Shown piece by piece: positions 7,642 through 15,518 of a stretch of 31,972 nt of DNA. The stretch is from DATEEG01 sp035525055 (GTDB lineage Bacteria > Actinomycetota > Acidimicrobiia > Spongiisociales > ZC4RG35). Location: NCBI GenBank assembly GCA_035525055.1, contig DATLEZ010000097.1, positions 1 through 31,972 of the forward strand, in the 5' to 3' direction. The position numbers were made by a program, and so were the translations under genes. Position 1 is the stretch's first letter. The number at the start of each line of letters is the position of its first letter. Under the pieces are notes generated by a model. It did no database searches, was not told the origin of the DNA, and worked only from the letters and a program-made list of their open reading frames with translations.

Positions 7642-8807
7642 CCGGCAACGTGACCTCGATCGCGAAGGTGCGGGCTGCCGCTCGACGCCGCACCGACAGC
7701 GCCCGCGTCAATACCCGGGTCGCTTCGATACTGCTGGTCACCGTTGTCGTGCTCCTGGTCATGGGGCTGGGGGAGATTCTTTCGGCTTCCTCGATTCGGG
7801 GGATCGCTGATGCCGAGGATCGCTTCTTCTACTTCAAACGACAACTCATCGGTCTCGGCGTAGGGGTGGTTGCGATGGTGGTCATAGCCCGCATCCCCTA
7901 TCGGGCCTATCTCCGCCTGGCTATGCCGTTCTACTTCACCTGCCTGGGATTACTTGGAGCAGTCTGGTTCGCGGGTCTGGCCCAGAATGGCTCCCGTCGC
8001 TGGCTCGATCTGGGTTTCGTGACTTTCCAGCCATCGGAGCTTTCCAAACTCGCCGTGATCATTGCCCTGGCCGCCCTGCTCGAGAGGAAGGGCAAGATGG
8101 TCAACCAGGCAGGCCACTTCTTCGGACCACTCTCGTTGACAGTCGGACTCACTTGCGGCTTCATTCTTTTCCAGCCCGACCTGGGCACCGCCCTTGTGGT
8201 AGCTGCTGGCGCACTCGCAGTCATCCTCGTGTCCCGGGCCCCGTTCAAGTTCGTGGTCGGGGTCTGTGCACTGGCGGTCGTCGCGGGGCTCCTGTTTTCG
8301 GTCACCGAGGGCTACCGAATGGATCGGATCGATTCCTTCCTCGACCCGTGGGCCGATCCTTCGGGGAACGGCTATCAGGTGATTCAGGGCTACTACGCCC
8401 TCGGCACCGGTGGACTATTTGGCGTGGGCCTGGGCGCGAGTCGGGCCCGCTGGTCGTATCTTCCCAACGCCCACACGGACTTCATCTTTGCGATCATCGG
8501 CGAGGAAACGGGGCTGGTCGGGGCGATGATGGTTATCGCCCTTTGTTTGGTGATCGCGCTGGTGGGGTGGTCGATCGCCTCGAGAGCCCCCGACCGGTTC
8601 GGAAGGATGGTCGCAGCCGGGATAACCGGTTGGCTCTCGTTCCAGGCACTCACCAACATCGGTGGCGTTCTCGGGGTTTTGCCCATCACCGGAATCGTTT
8701 TGCCGTTCGTCAGCTTTGGATCTACCGCCCTGATCTCGTGTCTCGCAGGAGTCGGGGTCCTGGTCAACATCGCCCAACACGGAACGGAAAAGGGAAGCGG
8801 AAAGTGA
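7638..8807 (+). CDS. ftsW: Septal peptidoglycan polymerase FtsW
   Basis: FtsW is the SEDS-family glycosyltransferase that polymerises lipid II at the septum with FtsI. The 389-residue protein has a basic cytoplasmic start (residues 1-28), about nine to ten membrane helices, the NGSRRWLDLGFVTFQPSELSKLA block that includes the SEDS core, FQPDLGTALV, the YLPNAHTDFIFAIIGEETGL loop and the C-terminal LPFVSFGSTALISCLAGVG. Its position between murD and murG is canonical and separates it from the rod-shape paralogue RodA. The start overlaps murD as ATGA. Fifteen bases after its stop a long array of 7-bp repeats begins. Confidence 0.95.
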   Translation: MTGNVTSIAKVRAAARRRTDSARVNTRVASILLVTVVVLLVMGLGEILSASSIRGIADAEDRFFYFKRQLIGLGVGVVAMVVIARIPYRAYLRLAMPFYFTCLGLLGAVWFAGLAQNGSRRWLDLGFVTFQPSELSKLAVIIALAALLERKGKMVNQAGHFFGPLSLTVGLTCGFILFQPDLGTALVVAAGALAVILVSRAPFKFVVGVCALAVVAGLLFSVTEGYRMDRIDSFLDPWADPSGNGYQVIQGYYALGTGGLFGVGLGASRARWSYLPNAHTDFIFAIIGEETGLVGAMMVIALCLVIALVGWSIASRAPDRFGRMVAAGITGWLSFQALTNIGGVLGVLPITGIVLPFVSFGSTALISCLAGVGVLVNIAQHGTEKGSGK

Positions 8808-9192
8808 AGCGCCCGAAGCGCGGTGGGTGGTGGGTGGTGGGTGGTGGGTTCAGGACGAAGAACGTTTTACGTTTTACGTTTTACGTTTTACGTCGGAATC
8901 GGAGCGTTCTTCGTTCTGCGTTTCACGTTCTACGTCGAAGGCAACTCGTTTGGCGTTTGGCGTGGGGGCTCTGGCGTCTCTCCGCTTTCTTCTCGCCGAG
9001 TTCCAATTTTCGTCGGCGGTCTCGTTTGTTCTGGCGTCTGGCGTCTGGCGTCTGGCGTCTTGCCGGGGTCAAACGCACAGCGCCCAACCCGCGACGCACC
9101 ACTCTCAGGTTTTCTGCACGTACCACGTACCACGTACCACGTACCACGTTCCTCCCACGCACCACGTACCACGTACCACCTATCACGCTTTC
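8808..9192. repeat. 385-bp gap packed with several heptamer tandem arrays
   Basis: This gene-free stretch between ftsW and murG is made largely of 7-bp tandem repeats of different sequence lying side by side. They are GGTGGGT x4 (8822-8849), ACGTTTT x4 plus ACGT (8862-8893), a degenerate NCGTTYT run in the same register (8904-8938), CGTTTGG x2 with related units (8947-8981), CTGGCGT x4 (9031-9058), CACGTAC x4 plus one variant (9117-9151), and GTACCAC x2 with variants reaching the murG start (9059 onward to about 9186). Open frames through it encode seven-residue periodic peptides that are almost certainly not real. I see no terminator or clear promoter. Confidence 0.9.
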
Positions 9193-10269
9193 ATGACCTA
9201 CGCCATTGCTGCCGCGGGCACCGGGGGGCATGTGTTTCCGGGGCTGGCAGTTGGTGACGCGCTGGTCGCCGCGGGCGTCCCAGCCGACAGCATCCTCTTC
9301 GTCGGGGGTTCGCGCCTCGAGTCGCGGGTCTACCCCGAGGCTGGCTTCCCTTTTCTTGAAGTCGAGATCCGCGGCCTGCAGCGCCGCATGACGACCTCCA
9401 ATTTCACGATCCCGGGCCTCGTTGCCAGGGCTAGCAGTCGCATCAGGTCGGAATTCGGGGCGCGGGAAGTTGGAGTTGTGCTGGGTATGGGCGGCTACGT
9501 ATCGGTGCCGGCTGGGTTCGCGGCACGCCGCTCCGGTGCCGCGCTCCTCATTCACGAGCAGAACGCCGAGGCGGGCCTGGCCAACCGGATGATGACGCGG
9601 CTTGCGAAGCGCTCATTTGGTTCGTTTCCCCAGACTGCCCGGCTTCCGCGAGCGGAATGGGTAGGGAATCCGATCCGGCGCGAACTCGCCCGGTTTGATC
9701 GAGCGAGCCTGCGCCCGGCCGCGATGGCGCGTTACAGCCTTGACCCCGATCGGCCGGTGGTCGGGGTGTTCGGCGGGAGTCTGGGAGCGGGCATACTGAA
9801 CCGTGCCGCCGAGGTCCTCGCCGCTACCTCAGATGGAGGAGGCTTTTCGATTCTGCACCTCACCGGGTCCGATCATCTCGAATCGATTACGCCGACTTCC
9901 GACCATTTCGGCCGGTGGCACACGGTTGGTTTCGAGGATCGAATGGACCACTTCTACGCGGCTTGCGACATCGTCGTCGCGCGGGCCGGTGGAGCCGTTG
10001 CCGAGCTCACCGCCACCGCCACTCCGGCGATCCTGGTGCCTGGAGGGTTTGGATCCGGCGAGCACCAGGCCGCCAATGCCGACGCTCTGGTCTCCGTCGG
10101 TGCAGCAATGGTCGTCGCCGAGGCCGACATCGTCCGCCTCCCTTCGGTTGTGACCGAACTTCTATTGCAACCCGATCGAATGTACGAGATGGCGGTCGCG
10201 TCGTCGAAGCTGTCACGACCGGATGCTGCCGACGTTGTTGCCAACGCGATGAGGCAGGCCCATGCCTAG
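9193..10269 (+). CDS. murG: Lipid II synthase, UDP-GlcNAc transferase MurG
   Basis: MurG adds GlcNAc to lipid I at the cytoplasmic membrane face. From the ATG at 9193 it has 358 residues with the N-terminal glycine loop AAGTGGHVFPGLAVG, the GGYVSVP loop, HEQNAEAGLANR, the donor-domain GGSLGA and the nucleotide-binding segment ARAGGAVAEL. The later GGFGSGEHQAANA replaces the more usual proline-rich form of the donor loop. The frame stays open far upstream through the heptamer repeats, but homology starts at MTYAIAAAG. No Shine-Dalgarno is visible before this ATG; heptamer units run nearly up to it. The stop overlaps murC by eight bases. Confidence 0.95.
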   Translation: MTYAIAAAGTGGHVFPGLAVGDALVAAGVPADSILFVGGSRLESRVYPEAGFPFLEVEIRGLQRRMTTSNFTIPGLVARASSRIRSEFGAREVGVVLGMGGYVSVPAGFAARRSGAALLIHEQNAEAGLANRMMTRLAKRSFGSFPQTARLPRAEWVGNPIRRELARFDRASLRPAAMARYSLDPDRPVVGVFGGSLGAGILNRAAEVLAATSDGGGFSILHLTGSDHLESITPTSDHFGRWHTVGFEDRMDHFYAACDIVVARAGGAVAELTATATPAILVPGGFGSGEHQAANADALVSVGAAMVVAEADIVRLPSVVTELLLQPDRMYEMAVASSKLSRPDAADVVANAMRQAHA

Positions 10270-11653
10270 TGCCCCTCTGCTCCCGGGGGTGAGTTCCATT
10301 CATCTCGTCGGTGTCGGCGGCGCCGGAATGAGCGCGCTGGCCAAGCTTCTCGTTCAGTCCGGCCTCAAGGTCAGCGGTTCGGACATCAGGGATAGCCTGG
10401 AACTAAAGGCCCTGGCCGACCTCGGGGTCGACACCTGGACGGGTCATCAACCAGGCCGGGTCGATGACGTCGATCTGGTCGTGGCGTCGTCGGCGATTCC
10501 CGACCCCGACCCCGAGTTGGAAGCCGCCCGGACTCGCCAGTTGAAGCTCTGGAGACGGCCCGACCTTCTGGAAGCCATAACGACTTCTCTGTCCACCATC
10601 GGCCCCACCGGTACGCACGGAAAAACTACGACCACGGCAATGCTTGTTCAGGCGGCCCGGGCAACTGGCTTGGACCCCTCTTTTGTGGTCGGAGGCGAGT
10701 TGGTCGATCTCGGCACTAATGCCCACCGCGGCGAGGATCCGCTCCTAATCCTCGAGGTGGACGAGGCCTTTGGAACCTTCGAGCGGATCCACCTCGACGG
10801 TCTGGTTGTTACGAATGTGGAACCGGAGCACCTGGATTACTTCGAGTCCGCCGACACGATGGAAGCTACCTATGCCGACGTGGCCGCCAGGGTCACCGGG
10901 CCGGTCGTGTTCTGTGTCGACGATCCCGGCTCCATGCGCGTGATGGCCGCCACCCGCCGACGGGGCGTTCGGGTGCTGGGCTATGGCTTTGGGCAAGAGG
11001 CGGATTGGCAGATCCAGGACATCTATCAGGACCCGGGTTCGGTCCGGTTCACACTGCATGGGCCTGGCACCCAGATGACGGTGAGCGTTCCCAGGCCCGG
11101 CCGCCACATTGCGTCGAATGCCGCCGGGGCTCTGGCACTTCTGGCCGAGATGGGACACGACCCCCACGATGCAGCAGAGGGCCTCTGGGACTTCCACGGT
11201 GTGCGGCGCCGGTTCGAACACAGGGGGACCGTGGCCGGCGTAGCGATGATCGATGACTACGCCCACCATCCGACGGAGGTCGAGACCATGGTGCAGGTGG
11301 CGCTGGCGGCCGGACACAGGCGCGTGGTGGCTGTTTTCCAGCCCCACCTCTACACGAGGACCGAGCTCTTGTATAAGGAGTTCGGACAGGCTCTGTCTGC
11401 GGCCGATCGTGTGGTGGTGACGGACGTGTATGCGGCTCGGGAGGCTCCGATTCCCGGGGTCAGCGGCGAGTTGATTGCCAACGCTGTCTCCAAGAACCAG
11501 GGCGAGATCTTCTACGCCCCTCATCGGGCCGATCTCGCCGCCCTGTTGGCGGAGTTGGTAGAACCGGGCGATCTCGTTCTCACGATGGGTGCCGGCGACA
11601 TAACTCTGTTGCCCACTGAACTGGCAGCCCTGCTGGAAGCGAGCGGAGAGTGA
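10262..11653 (+). CDS. murC: UDP-MurNAc:L-alanine ligase MurC
   Basis: MurC joins L-alanine to UDP-MurNAc, the first step of stem peptide assembly. The 463-residue protein shows HLVGVGGAGMSALA at the N terminus, SGSDI, SSAIP, the P-loop GTHGKTTTT from residue 117 (histidine in place of the MurD/E asparagine, as usual for MurC), EVDEAFGTFERI, NVEPEHLDYF, and DDYAHHPTEV followed by FQPHLYTRT. Length and motif order are normal. It overlaps the end of murG by eight bases. Directly after its stop another heptamer array begins. Confidence 0.96.
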   Translation: MPSAPLLPGVSSIHLVGVGGAGMSALAKLLVQSGLKVSGSDIRDSLELKALADLGVDTWTGHQPGRVDDVDLVVASSAIPDPDPELEAARTRQLKLWRRPDLLEAITTSLSTIGPTGTHGKTTTTAMLVQAARATGLDPSFVVGGELVDLGTNAHRGEDPLLILEVDEAFGTFERIHLDGLVVTNVEPEHLDYFESADTMEATYADVAARVTGPVVFCVDDPGSMRVMAATRRRGVRVLGYGFGQEADWQIQDIYQDPGSVRFTLHGPGTQMTVSVPRPGRHIASNAAGALALLAEMGHDPHDAAEGLWDFHGVRRRFEHRGTVAGVAMIDDYAHHPTEVETMVQVALAAGHRRVVAVFQPHLYTRTELLYKEFGQALSAADRVVVTDVYAAREAPIPGVSGELIANAVSKNQGEIFYAPHRADLAALLAELVEPGDLVLTMGAGDITLLPTELAALLEASGE

Positions 11654-11840
11654 AGAACGTGGTAGGTGGTACGTGGTACGTGGTACGTGCAGAGCGTTCT
11701 TCGTTCGACGTTCTACGTCGAACCGTGGACAACGTTTTACGTTTTACGTTTTACGTTCTACGTCGAACCGTCGACAGCCAGCCCGCGCCTGCTGAACGTA
11801 GAACGTACAACGTAGAACGTAGAACGCTCCTGGCTGTTAC
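11654..11840. repeat. Heptamer arrays between murC and murB
   Basis: Three arrays of 7-bp units fill this gap: GGTACGT x3 preceded by two variants (11654-11688); ACGTTTT x3 followed by ACGTTCT and ACGTCGA (11732-11766); and GAACGTA with one variant (11794-11821) plus a degenerate last unit to 11828. The last family is roughly the reverse complement of the second, so the arms could fold together. An 8-bp inverted repeat, ACAGCCAG at 11774-11781 with CTGGCTGT at 11830-11837, brackets the third array. The run ACGTTCT, ACGTCGA, ACCGT(G/C)G occurs twice (11708-11728 and 11753-11773). The murB ATG follows with no visible Shine-Dalgarno. Confidence 0.9.
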
Positions 11841-12740
11841 ATGACCTGGCAGTCGCTCATTGATTCCGGTCTCGTCCGCACCAACGTGGGGCTTGACCGG
11901 ATCACCACTTACAAGCTGGGCGGTCCGGCCGAGATGTTCGCCGAGATCAATCGGATGGCGGACTTGGATCTGATCGCCGCGGCCCTCGCCGCCGATCCGA
12001 AACCGGTTCTGGTCCTCGGGAGGGGGAGCAACCTCGTAATCGCCGACGAGGGGATCTCCGGGGTGGTGATCCAGCTTGGCCATGAGTTCTCCCGGATCGA
12101 GGTTTCGGAGATGGTCCACGCCGGCGGTGGAGCCGGGATGCCCCAGGTTGCCCGAGCGGCTACCAAGGCGGGTCGCCTCGGTCTCGAGTTCCTGGTGGGA
12201 ATTCCGGGGAGTGTCGGCGGGGGAGTGCGACAGAATGCCGGGTGCTTCGGCCAGGAGATTGTCGATGTCCTTGTCAGCGCCGTGATCTATGACCTAGGTC
12301 AGGGCCGTCCCCGCAGCGTCGATGTCTCCGGGCTTGACCTGTCGTATCGGCACTCGGCGGTAGGTCCTCTCGATCTGGTGATCGGTGCGACTTTCCTGGC
12401 CGAACCCGGTGAGCCGACGGTAGGAGACGAGCGGATCAGGGCCATCACGAGATGGCGTCGGGACAATCAACCGGGCGGGACCCTTAACGCTGGCTCGGTG
12501 TTCAAAAACCCACCGGGCGATTCAGCCGGTCGAATAATCGATGCCGTCGGGTTGAAAGGCCTCGCTGTCGGGGGCGCTTCCGTATCGGAGCGGCACGCCA
12601 ACTTCTTCGTGGCAATGCCGGGAGCCAGAGCGGTCGATGTTTACCGTTTGGTGCGAGAGGTTGCCGCCAGGGTCGAAAAGGCAACCGGCATCGTCCTGGA
12701 AACCGAGATTCAATTCGCGGGCGCCTTCGAAAGTGACTGA
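11841..12740 (+). CDS. murB: UDP-N-acetylenolpyruvoylglucosamine reductase MurB
   Basis: MurB is an FAD enzyme that reduces enolpyruvyl-UDP-GlcNAc to UDP-MurNAc using NADPH. The 299-residue protein has the N-terminal TTYKLGGPAEMF, the FAD-binding LGRGSNLVI, GIPGSVGGGVRQNAGCFG, the SYRHS tyrosine segment, NAGSVFKNP with the proton-donating serine, and a C-terminal LETEIQF with the conserved glutamate. It precedes ftsQ, as in many Gram-positive clusters. The ATG at 11841 fits the family start, but its upstream sequence is repeat-derived and lacks a ribosome site. Confidence 0.95.
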   Translation: MTWQSLIDSGLVRTNVGLDRITTYKLGGPAEMFAEINRMADLDLIAAALAADPKPVLVLGRGSNLVIADEGISGVVIQLGHEFSRIEVSEMVHAGGGAGMPQVARAATKAGRLGLEFLVGIPGSVGGGVRQNAGCFGQEIVDVLVSAVIYDLGQGRPRSVDVSGLDLSYRHSAVGPLDLVIGATFLAEPGEPTVGDERIRAITRWRRDNQPGGTLNAGSVFKNPPGDSAGRIIDAVGLKGLAVGGASVSERHANFFVAMPGARAVDVYRLVREVAARVEKATGIVLETEIQFAGAFESD

Positions 12741-12766
12741 GATGATCGACTTCAACACGAGCAGCA

Positions 12767-13576
12767 ATGGCGAATAAAGGCGGCGCCGTCGAAGTCGATC
12801 GGCGGATAGCGGCTCGTCGGCGCCAGGTGGCCGAGGTCCAAGCCCGCTCGTCGCTGGCTCGCCTGATGTGGATGCTGGTGCTGGCTCTGGCCGCGGCCCT
12901 GACAGTGTGGCTCTTCAGATCACCCGTGTTGGCGGTCAGTTCGATCTCCGTGAGCGGGTTCGAGGCGGCCGAGATCGAGCACATCCTCACTGCTAACGGG
13001 GTCATCATCGGCCGCCCGATGGTCACGGTGCGGCCGGCCGGGGTGACCGCGGCGTTGCTCACCGACCCCCGAATCAAGGATGCGTCGGTTGACCTCGACT
13101 GGCCGCAAAGTGTTGTCGTCGGGATCGAGCCCCGCCGGGCGGTGGCCTGGGCCAACCTCGGAGGCCATTGGGGCCAGGTCGGAGTGGACGGAGTTGTAAT
13201 CGCAACAGCCCCCGAACCATCCGATGGCCTGCCGATCCTGGAAGTGCCATGGGATGGATCCAACCCCAGCCGGGAGGCGCTGGGAGGGCTCGAGTTCCTG
13301 GCGGCTCTCGATGTCCTCGTCGCCGAGCAGACTGTGGTGATCACCCGGGGCGACGAGCTCTGGGCCATGCTTCCTAACGTGACTATCCGTCTCGGGCGCC
13401 CCATCGACATGAGCGCCAAGGCGATGGCGCTCGAGGCGGTTCTGGCCGATGGGGTCGAGATCGGGTCGGTGGTGAACCTCCTGGCCCCTGCCCGTCCGGC
13501 AGTTATGACCCCGGGTGCAGCCGAAGCCGCAACTACCACAACAGCTGCAGCTACCGAGGTGACCGTCGCACCGTGA
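12767..13576 (+). CDS. ftsQ: Cell division protein FtsQ/DivIB
   Basis: FtsQ is a bitopic protein that links early and late division proteins through FtsL and its partners. The 269 residues show a basic cytoplasmic tail, one membrane helix at about 33-50 (MLVLALAAALTVWLF), and a POTRA domain at about 51-120 with the typical VSSISVSGFEAAEIEHIL and DPRIKDASVDLDWPQSVVVGIEPRRAVAW. The C terminus ends in an Ala/Thr-rich low-complexity tail. Upstream, an 11-codon frame (ATG 12742, stop 12775-12777) begins one base after the murB stop and overlaps this start, which may help coupling. No strong Shine-Dalgarno is seen. Confidence 0.92.
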   Translation: MANKGGAVEVDRRIAARRRQVAEVQARSSLARLMWMLVLALAAALTVWLFRSPVLAVSSISVSGFEAAEIEHILTANGVIIGRPMVTVRPAGVTAALLTDPRIKDASVDLDWPQSVVVGIEPRRAVAWANLGGHWGQVGVDGVVIATAPEPSDGLPILEVPWDGSNPSREALGGLEFLAALDVLVAEQTVVITRGDELWAMLPNVTIRLGRPIDMSAKAMALEAVLADGVEIGSVVNLLAPARPAVMTPGAAEAATTTTAAATEVTVAP

Positions 13577-13809
13577 AGATCAGTAGCAGTAAGCGATTTC
13601 AGTAGGCAGCTTTAAGTAAGAGTAAGCAGCCAGACTCGAAGGTCTTCAGTCCGTTTTCAATCGGCTTCTTACTGGCTACTGCTTGCTGCCTACCGACTCA
13701 AAGTCTCAACCTCAAGTTGAAGCTGAGACGGAGCAGGTTTACAGGCGTTGAGCGGCACGCTTAACCTCTAGTTCACCTTGCGAGTCGTCCCTCTATCGGA
13801 GCTGTAGTC
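13577..13809. repeat. ftsQ-ftsZ gap with degenerate inverted repeats
   Basis: This 233-bp gap is the largest break before ftsZ and the likeliest place for an ftsZ promoter. Its left part (13580-13632) holds AGTAGC, AGTAAGC, AGTAGGCAGC and AGTAAGAGTAAGC units. The right part (13667-13693) has TTACTGG, CTACTGC, TTGCTGC and CTAC, a 7-bp-spaced series that is roughly the reverse complement. A separate hairpin is possible between GTCTCA (13703-13708) and TGAGAC (13724-13729). TTTACA at 13738-13743 resembles a -35 box but has no convincing -10 partner. The ftsZ ribosome site GGAG is at 13798-13801. Confidence 0.6.
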
Positions 13810-14847
13810 ATGAATGCGCGTTCTGCCACTCAACCTGCCGGATATCTGGCTGTCATCAAAGTTGTCGGAGTAGGCGGTGGTGGCGTCAACGCCGTCAACC
13901 GCATGATCGAGGCCGGAGTCCGCGGTGTGGAGTTCATCGCCCTCAACACCGACGCCCAGGCACTCCTCATGTCCGACGCCGACGTCAAACTCGATATCGG
14001 TCGTGAGGTCACCAGAGGTCTCGGTGCCGGTGCCAACCCCGAGGTGGGACGGACCGCGGCCGACGCCCACCGTGCTGAACTTGAAGACGTCCTCAAAGGT
14101 GCCGACATGGTGTTTATCACCGCTGGCGAAGGCGGCGGTACCGGCACTGGCGGTGCCCCCGTCGTGGCCGAGGTCGCCAGGAGCCTCGGAGCTCTGACGG
14201 TGGGGGTCGTGACCCGGCCCTTCGGCTTCGAGGGCCGCCGGCGGGCGGTTCACGCCGAGCAGGGAATTCAATCGCTTCGTGAAGCGGTCGACACACTGAT
14301 CGTGATCCCCAATGATCGTCTCCTCGACGTGGGTGATCCCAAGGCTCCGATGACCGAGACATTCCGACTGGCCGACGATGTCCTGATGAATGGCGTCAAA
14401 GGCATCACCGATCTCATCACGACGCCCGGGCTCATCAACGTCGACTTCGCCGATGTGAAGACGGTCATGTCCGACGCCGGCACCGCGGTGATGGGCATAG
14501 GTCGTGGCAATGGAGACGAAAGGGCGGCGCAGGCGGCCCAGCGAGCGATTTCTTCGCCCCTCCTCGAGACCTCGATGGAAGGCGCCCGCGGTGTTCTGCT
14601 TTCGGTCGCCGGCCCCTCCTCGATGACTCTCCATGAGGCGACCAAGGCCGCCCAGACCGTCGCGGCTCACGCCGACGAGGACGCCGAGATCATTTTCGGG
14701 GCCATCATCGACGACAACCTCGGTGAAGAGATGAGGGTCACGGTCATCGCTGCCGGCTTCGATCGCAAGCGGGGCTCCCGGCAGGGTCCTGGCATGGGCA
14801 CCCGGGCGGGCGCCGACGTCGAGATTCCGTCGTTCGTCCAGGGATGA
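13810..14847 (+). CDS. ftsZ: Cell division GTPase FtsZ
   Basis: FtsZ is the tubulin-like GTPase that forms the Z-ring. The 345-residue protein has VGVGGGGVNAVNRMI, the tubulin signature GGGTGTG at 108-114, TRPFGFEGRRR, the T7 catalytic loop (Asn210, Asp212, Asp215) and a terminal peptide ADVEIPSFVQG that should bind SepF. The globular core ends near residue 320, leaving only about 15 residues of linker before that peptide, much shorter than usual for the family. GGAG at 13798-13801 supports the ATG. The stop overlaps pgeF as ATGA. No ftsA is present, so membrane anchoring probably depends on SepF. Confidence 0.97.
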   Translation: MNARSATQPAGYLAVIKVVGVGGGGVNAVNRMIEAGVRGVEFIALNTDAQALLMSDADVKLDIGREVTRGLGAGANPEVGRTAADAHRAELEDVLKGADMVFITAGEGGGTGTGGAPVVAEVARSLGALTVGVVTRPFGFEGRRRAVHAEQGIQSLREAVDTLIVIPNDRLLDVGDPKAPMTETFRLADDVLMNGVKGITDLITTPGLINVDFADVKTVMSDAGTAVMGIGRGNGDERAAQAAQRAISSPLLETSMEGARGVLLSVAGPSSMTLHEATKAAQTVAAHADEDAEIIFGAIIDDNLGEEMRVTVIAAGFDRKRGSRQGPGMGTRAGADVEIPSFVQG

Positions 14848-15476
14848 TTCAACCCCCGGCCCCGACTGGGTCGGGAGGCGGGGTGGCCTTCAGCGACGCT
14901 TCCGATGGGGACGTCCGGGGTGACGACACCCGCCGGGCCGCACTGGCCCGACGTTTGGGGATTTCGGATCGATGGGCAACGCTCACCCAGGTGCATGGCT
15001 CGAAGGTGGTCGAGGTCGACCGACCCGGTGGTCAGGGTGAAGCCGATGCAATGTTCACTTCAATCGGCGGGCTTCCCCTGGCGATATTCACCGCTGACTG
15101 CGTCGGCGTCGTCGTTCATGCCCCGGGTGCCGTCGGGGTGGCCCACGCCGGATGGCGAGGGGCGGCCAGCCGGGTGGTCGAAGGGTTGATCGACGCCATG
15201 CGCGGCGCCGGTTTCGAACCTGCCGCGGCGGCGATCGGTCCGGCCCTGGGACCGTGCTGTCTCGAGGTTGGCCCCGAGGTGAGCGTCCGCTTCGACGGTT
15301 TCACCGCTCGTACCTCGTGGGACTCGGAGTCGATCGACCTCGGCAAAGCCATCACGGCTCAACTCGACGGCGTCGAGATATGGGCGGCGAACAGATGCAC
15401 GCTGCACGAGCCCGGGTGGTTCTCGCACAGGCGTGATGGCACGCTCGCCCGGATGGCGACAATTGCGTGGTTGTGA
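14844..15476 (+). CDS. pgeF: Peptidoglycan editing factor PgeF (YfiH/YlmD family)
   Basis: Members of this family (Pfam Cu-oxidase_4) are zinc-dependent purine nucleoside hydrolases or phosphorylases. The E. coli member also affects stem-peptide fidelity, hence the name. The 210-residue protein has the metal-site residues in place: His51 in QVHGSK, Cys86 in TADCVGVV and His101 in VAHAGWRG. It also has IGPALGPCCLEVG and the C-terminal SHRRDG. It follows ftsZ with an ATGA overlap, the usual location in actinobacteria and Firmicutes. Which activity applies here cannot be told from sequence. Confidence 0.9.
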   Translation: MIQPPAPTGSGGGVAFSDASDGDVRGDDTRRAALARRLGISDRWATLTQVHGSKVVEVDRPGGQGEADAMFTSIGGLPLAIFTADCVGVVVHAPGAVGVAHAGWRGAASRVVEGLIDAMRGAGFEPAAAAIGPALGPCCLEVGPEVSVRFDGFTARTSWDSESIDLGKAITAQLDGVEIWAANRCTLHEPGWFSHRRDGTLARMATIAWL

Positions 15477-15518
15477 GATGTCGGACACTCTTCGAGTCAT
15501 CGTGACTGGAGACCTCAC

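Noticed and set aside
8822..9186. Repeat clusters considered as CRISPR arrays
   Set aside because: Units are 7 bp in direct contact, with no unique spacers of 25-40 bp and no cas genes nearby.
8827..9192. In-frame N-terminal extension of MurG (480-residue version) and other frames in this gap
   Set aside because: The extension is translated heptamer DNA with seven-residue periodicity; MurG homology starts at the ATG at 9193.
12742..12777. 11-codon ORF between murB and ftsQ as a gene
   Set aside because: Too short to support alone; noted under ftsQ as a possible coupling frame.
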